Of a DNA stretch of 30,365 nt, positions 30,316 to 30,365 are shown in pieces. Numbering within the stretch: the stretch's first letter is position 1; every line of letters starts with the position of its first letter. Below the pieces are notes generated by a model. That model was not told where the DNA came from. It was given only the letters and a program-made list of their open reading frames with translations, and did no database searches. Both the position numbers and the translations under genes were made by a program. Source of the stretch: CAYJAD01 sp964368075 (lineage in GTDB: Bacteria; Desulfobacterota; Desulfovibrionia; Desulfovibrionales; Desulfovibrionaceae); contig CAYJAD010000027.1 of the NCBI GenBank assembly GCA_964368075.1, forward strand, positions 1-30,365. Direction: 5' to 3'.

Positions 30316-30365
30316 CGGGATGTAGCGCAGCCTGGGAGCGCACTTGAATGGGGTTCAAGGGGTCG
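30316..30365 (+). tRNA. tRNA-Pro(GGG), cut by the window edge
   Basis: The acceptor arm CGGGATG, D-stem GCGC/GCGC (30325-30328 and 30338-30341), anticodon stem CTTGA/TCAAG with loop ATGGGGT, and the start of the T-arm are visible. The anticodon GGG is at 30350-30352 and reads CCC. The 3' part lies outside the window. Confidence 0.9.

Overview
The window looks like chromosomal DNA of an AT-rich member of the Desulfovibrionaceae (sulfate/sulfite-reducing Desulfobacterota). The evidence is a two-iron desulfoferrodoxin and a complete CooMKLXUH-HypA-CooF energy-converting hydrogenase operon, whose gene order, as I recall, matches the one in Desulfovibrio vulgaris. The AT-rich composition, C4-dicarboxylate carrier and hybrid CACHE-type kinases would fit an anaerobic, possibly host-associated relative. 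The species cannot be named from the sequence alone.

Layout. 1-340: a 29-residue one-helix membrane protein with its own terminator. 696-3041: a hybrid sensor kinase. 3219-8633: a lipoprotein, a divergent family-4 glycosyltransferase, a Pro/Gln-rich lipoprotein and an AI-2E-family permease; two inverted copies of a strong palindromic repeat lie between the glycosyltransferase and the Pro/Gln-rich lipoprotein gene. 9073-9456: desulfoferrodoxin behind a clear sigma70-type promoter and a 14-bp operator-like palindrome. 9551-13385: minus-strand genes for two small lipoproteins, a DUF533/TerB-like protein, a ComF-type phosphoribosyltransferase, an iron-sulfur-flavoprotein-like reductase and a glyoxalase II-like hydrolase; the last three probably form one operon. 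13981-15543: an unidentified membrane-anchored 520-residue protein.

24369-15849 (minus strand): the hydrogenase operon. CooM (two fused antiporter modules) and CooK form the ion-translocating membrane arm. CooL, CooX, CooU and CooH form the peripheral [NiFe] arm, HypA delivers nickel and CooF is a four-cluster ferredoxin. The complex is expected to couple low-potential electrons (ferredoxin, or CO via a CODH) to H2 and an ion gradient. No CODH (CooS) or CooA regulator gene lies in the window. The operon has a near-consensus promoter with a 17-bp spacer and a leader that can fold into a long-range stem. It is bracketed by two short non-coding elements with terminal inverted repeats: a TA-flanked one meeting the cooF stop codon and a CTAG-flanked one upstream of the promoter.

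24939-30116: a second hybrid kinase divergent from a DcuC-type carrier, a third copy of the palindromic repeat, and a PepT-like M20 peptidase. The window ends inside a tRNA-Pro(GGG) gene preceded by a good promoter.

Most of the gene content is recognisable. The least explained signals are the dispersed GCTAGCGCC palindromes, the two MITE-like elements, the coo leader structure and the desulfoferrodoxin with Thr in place of the usual active-site Lys.
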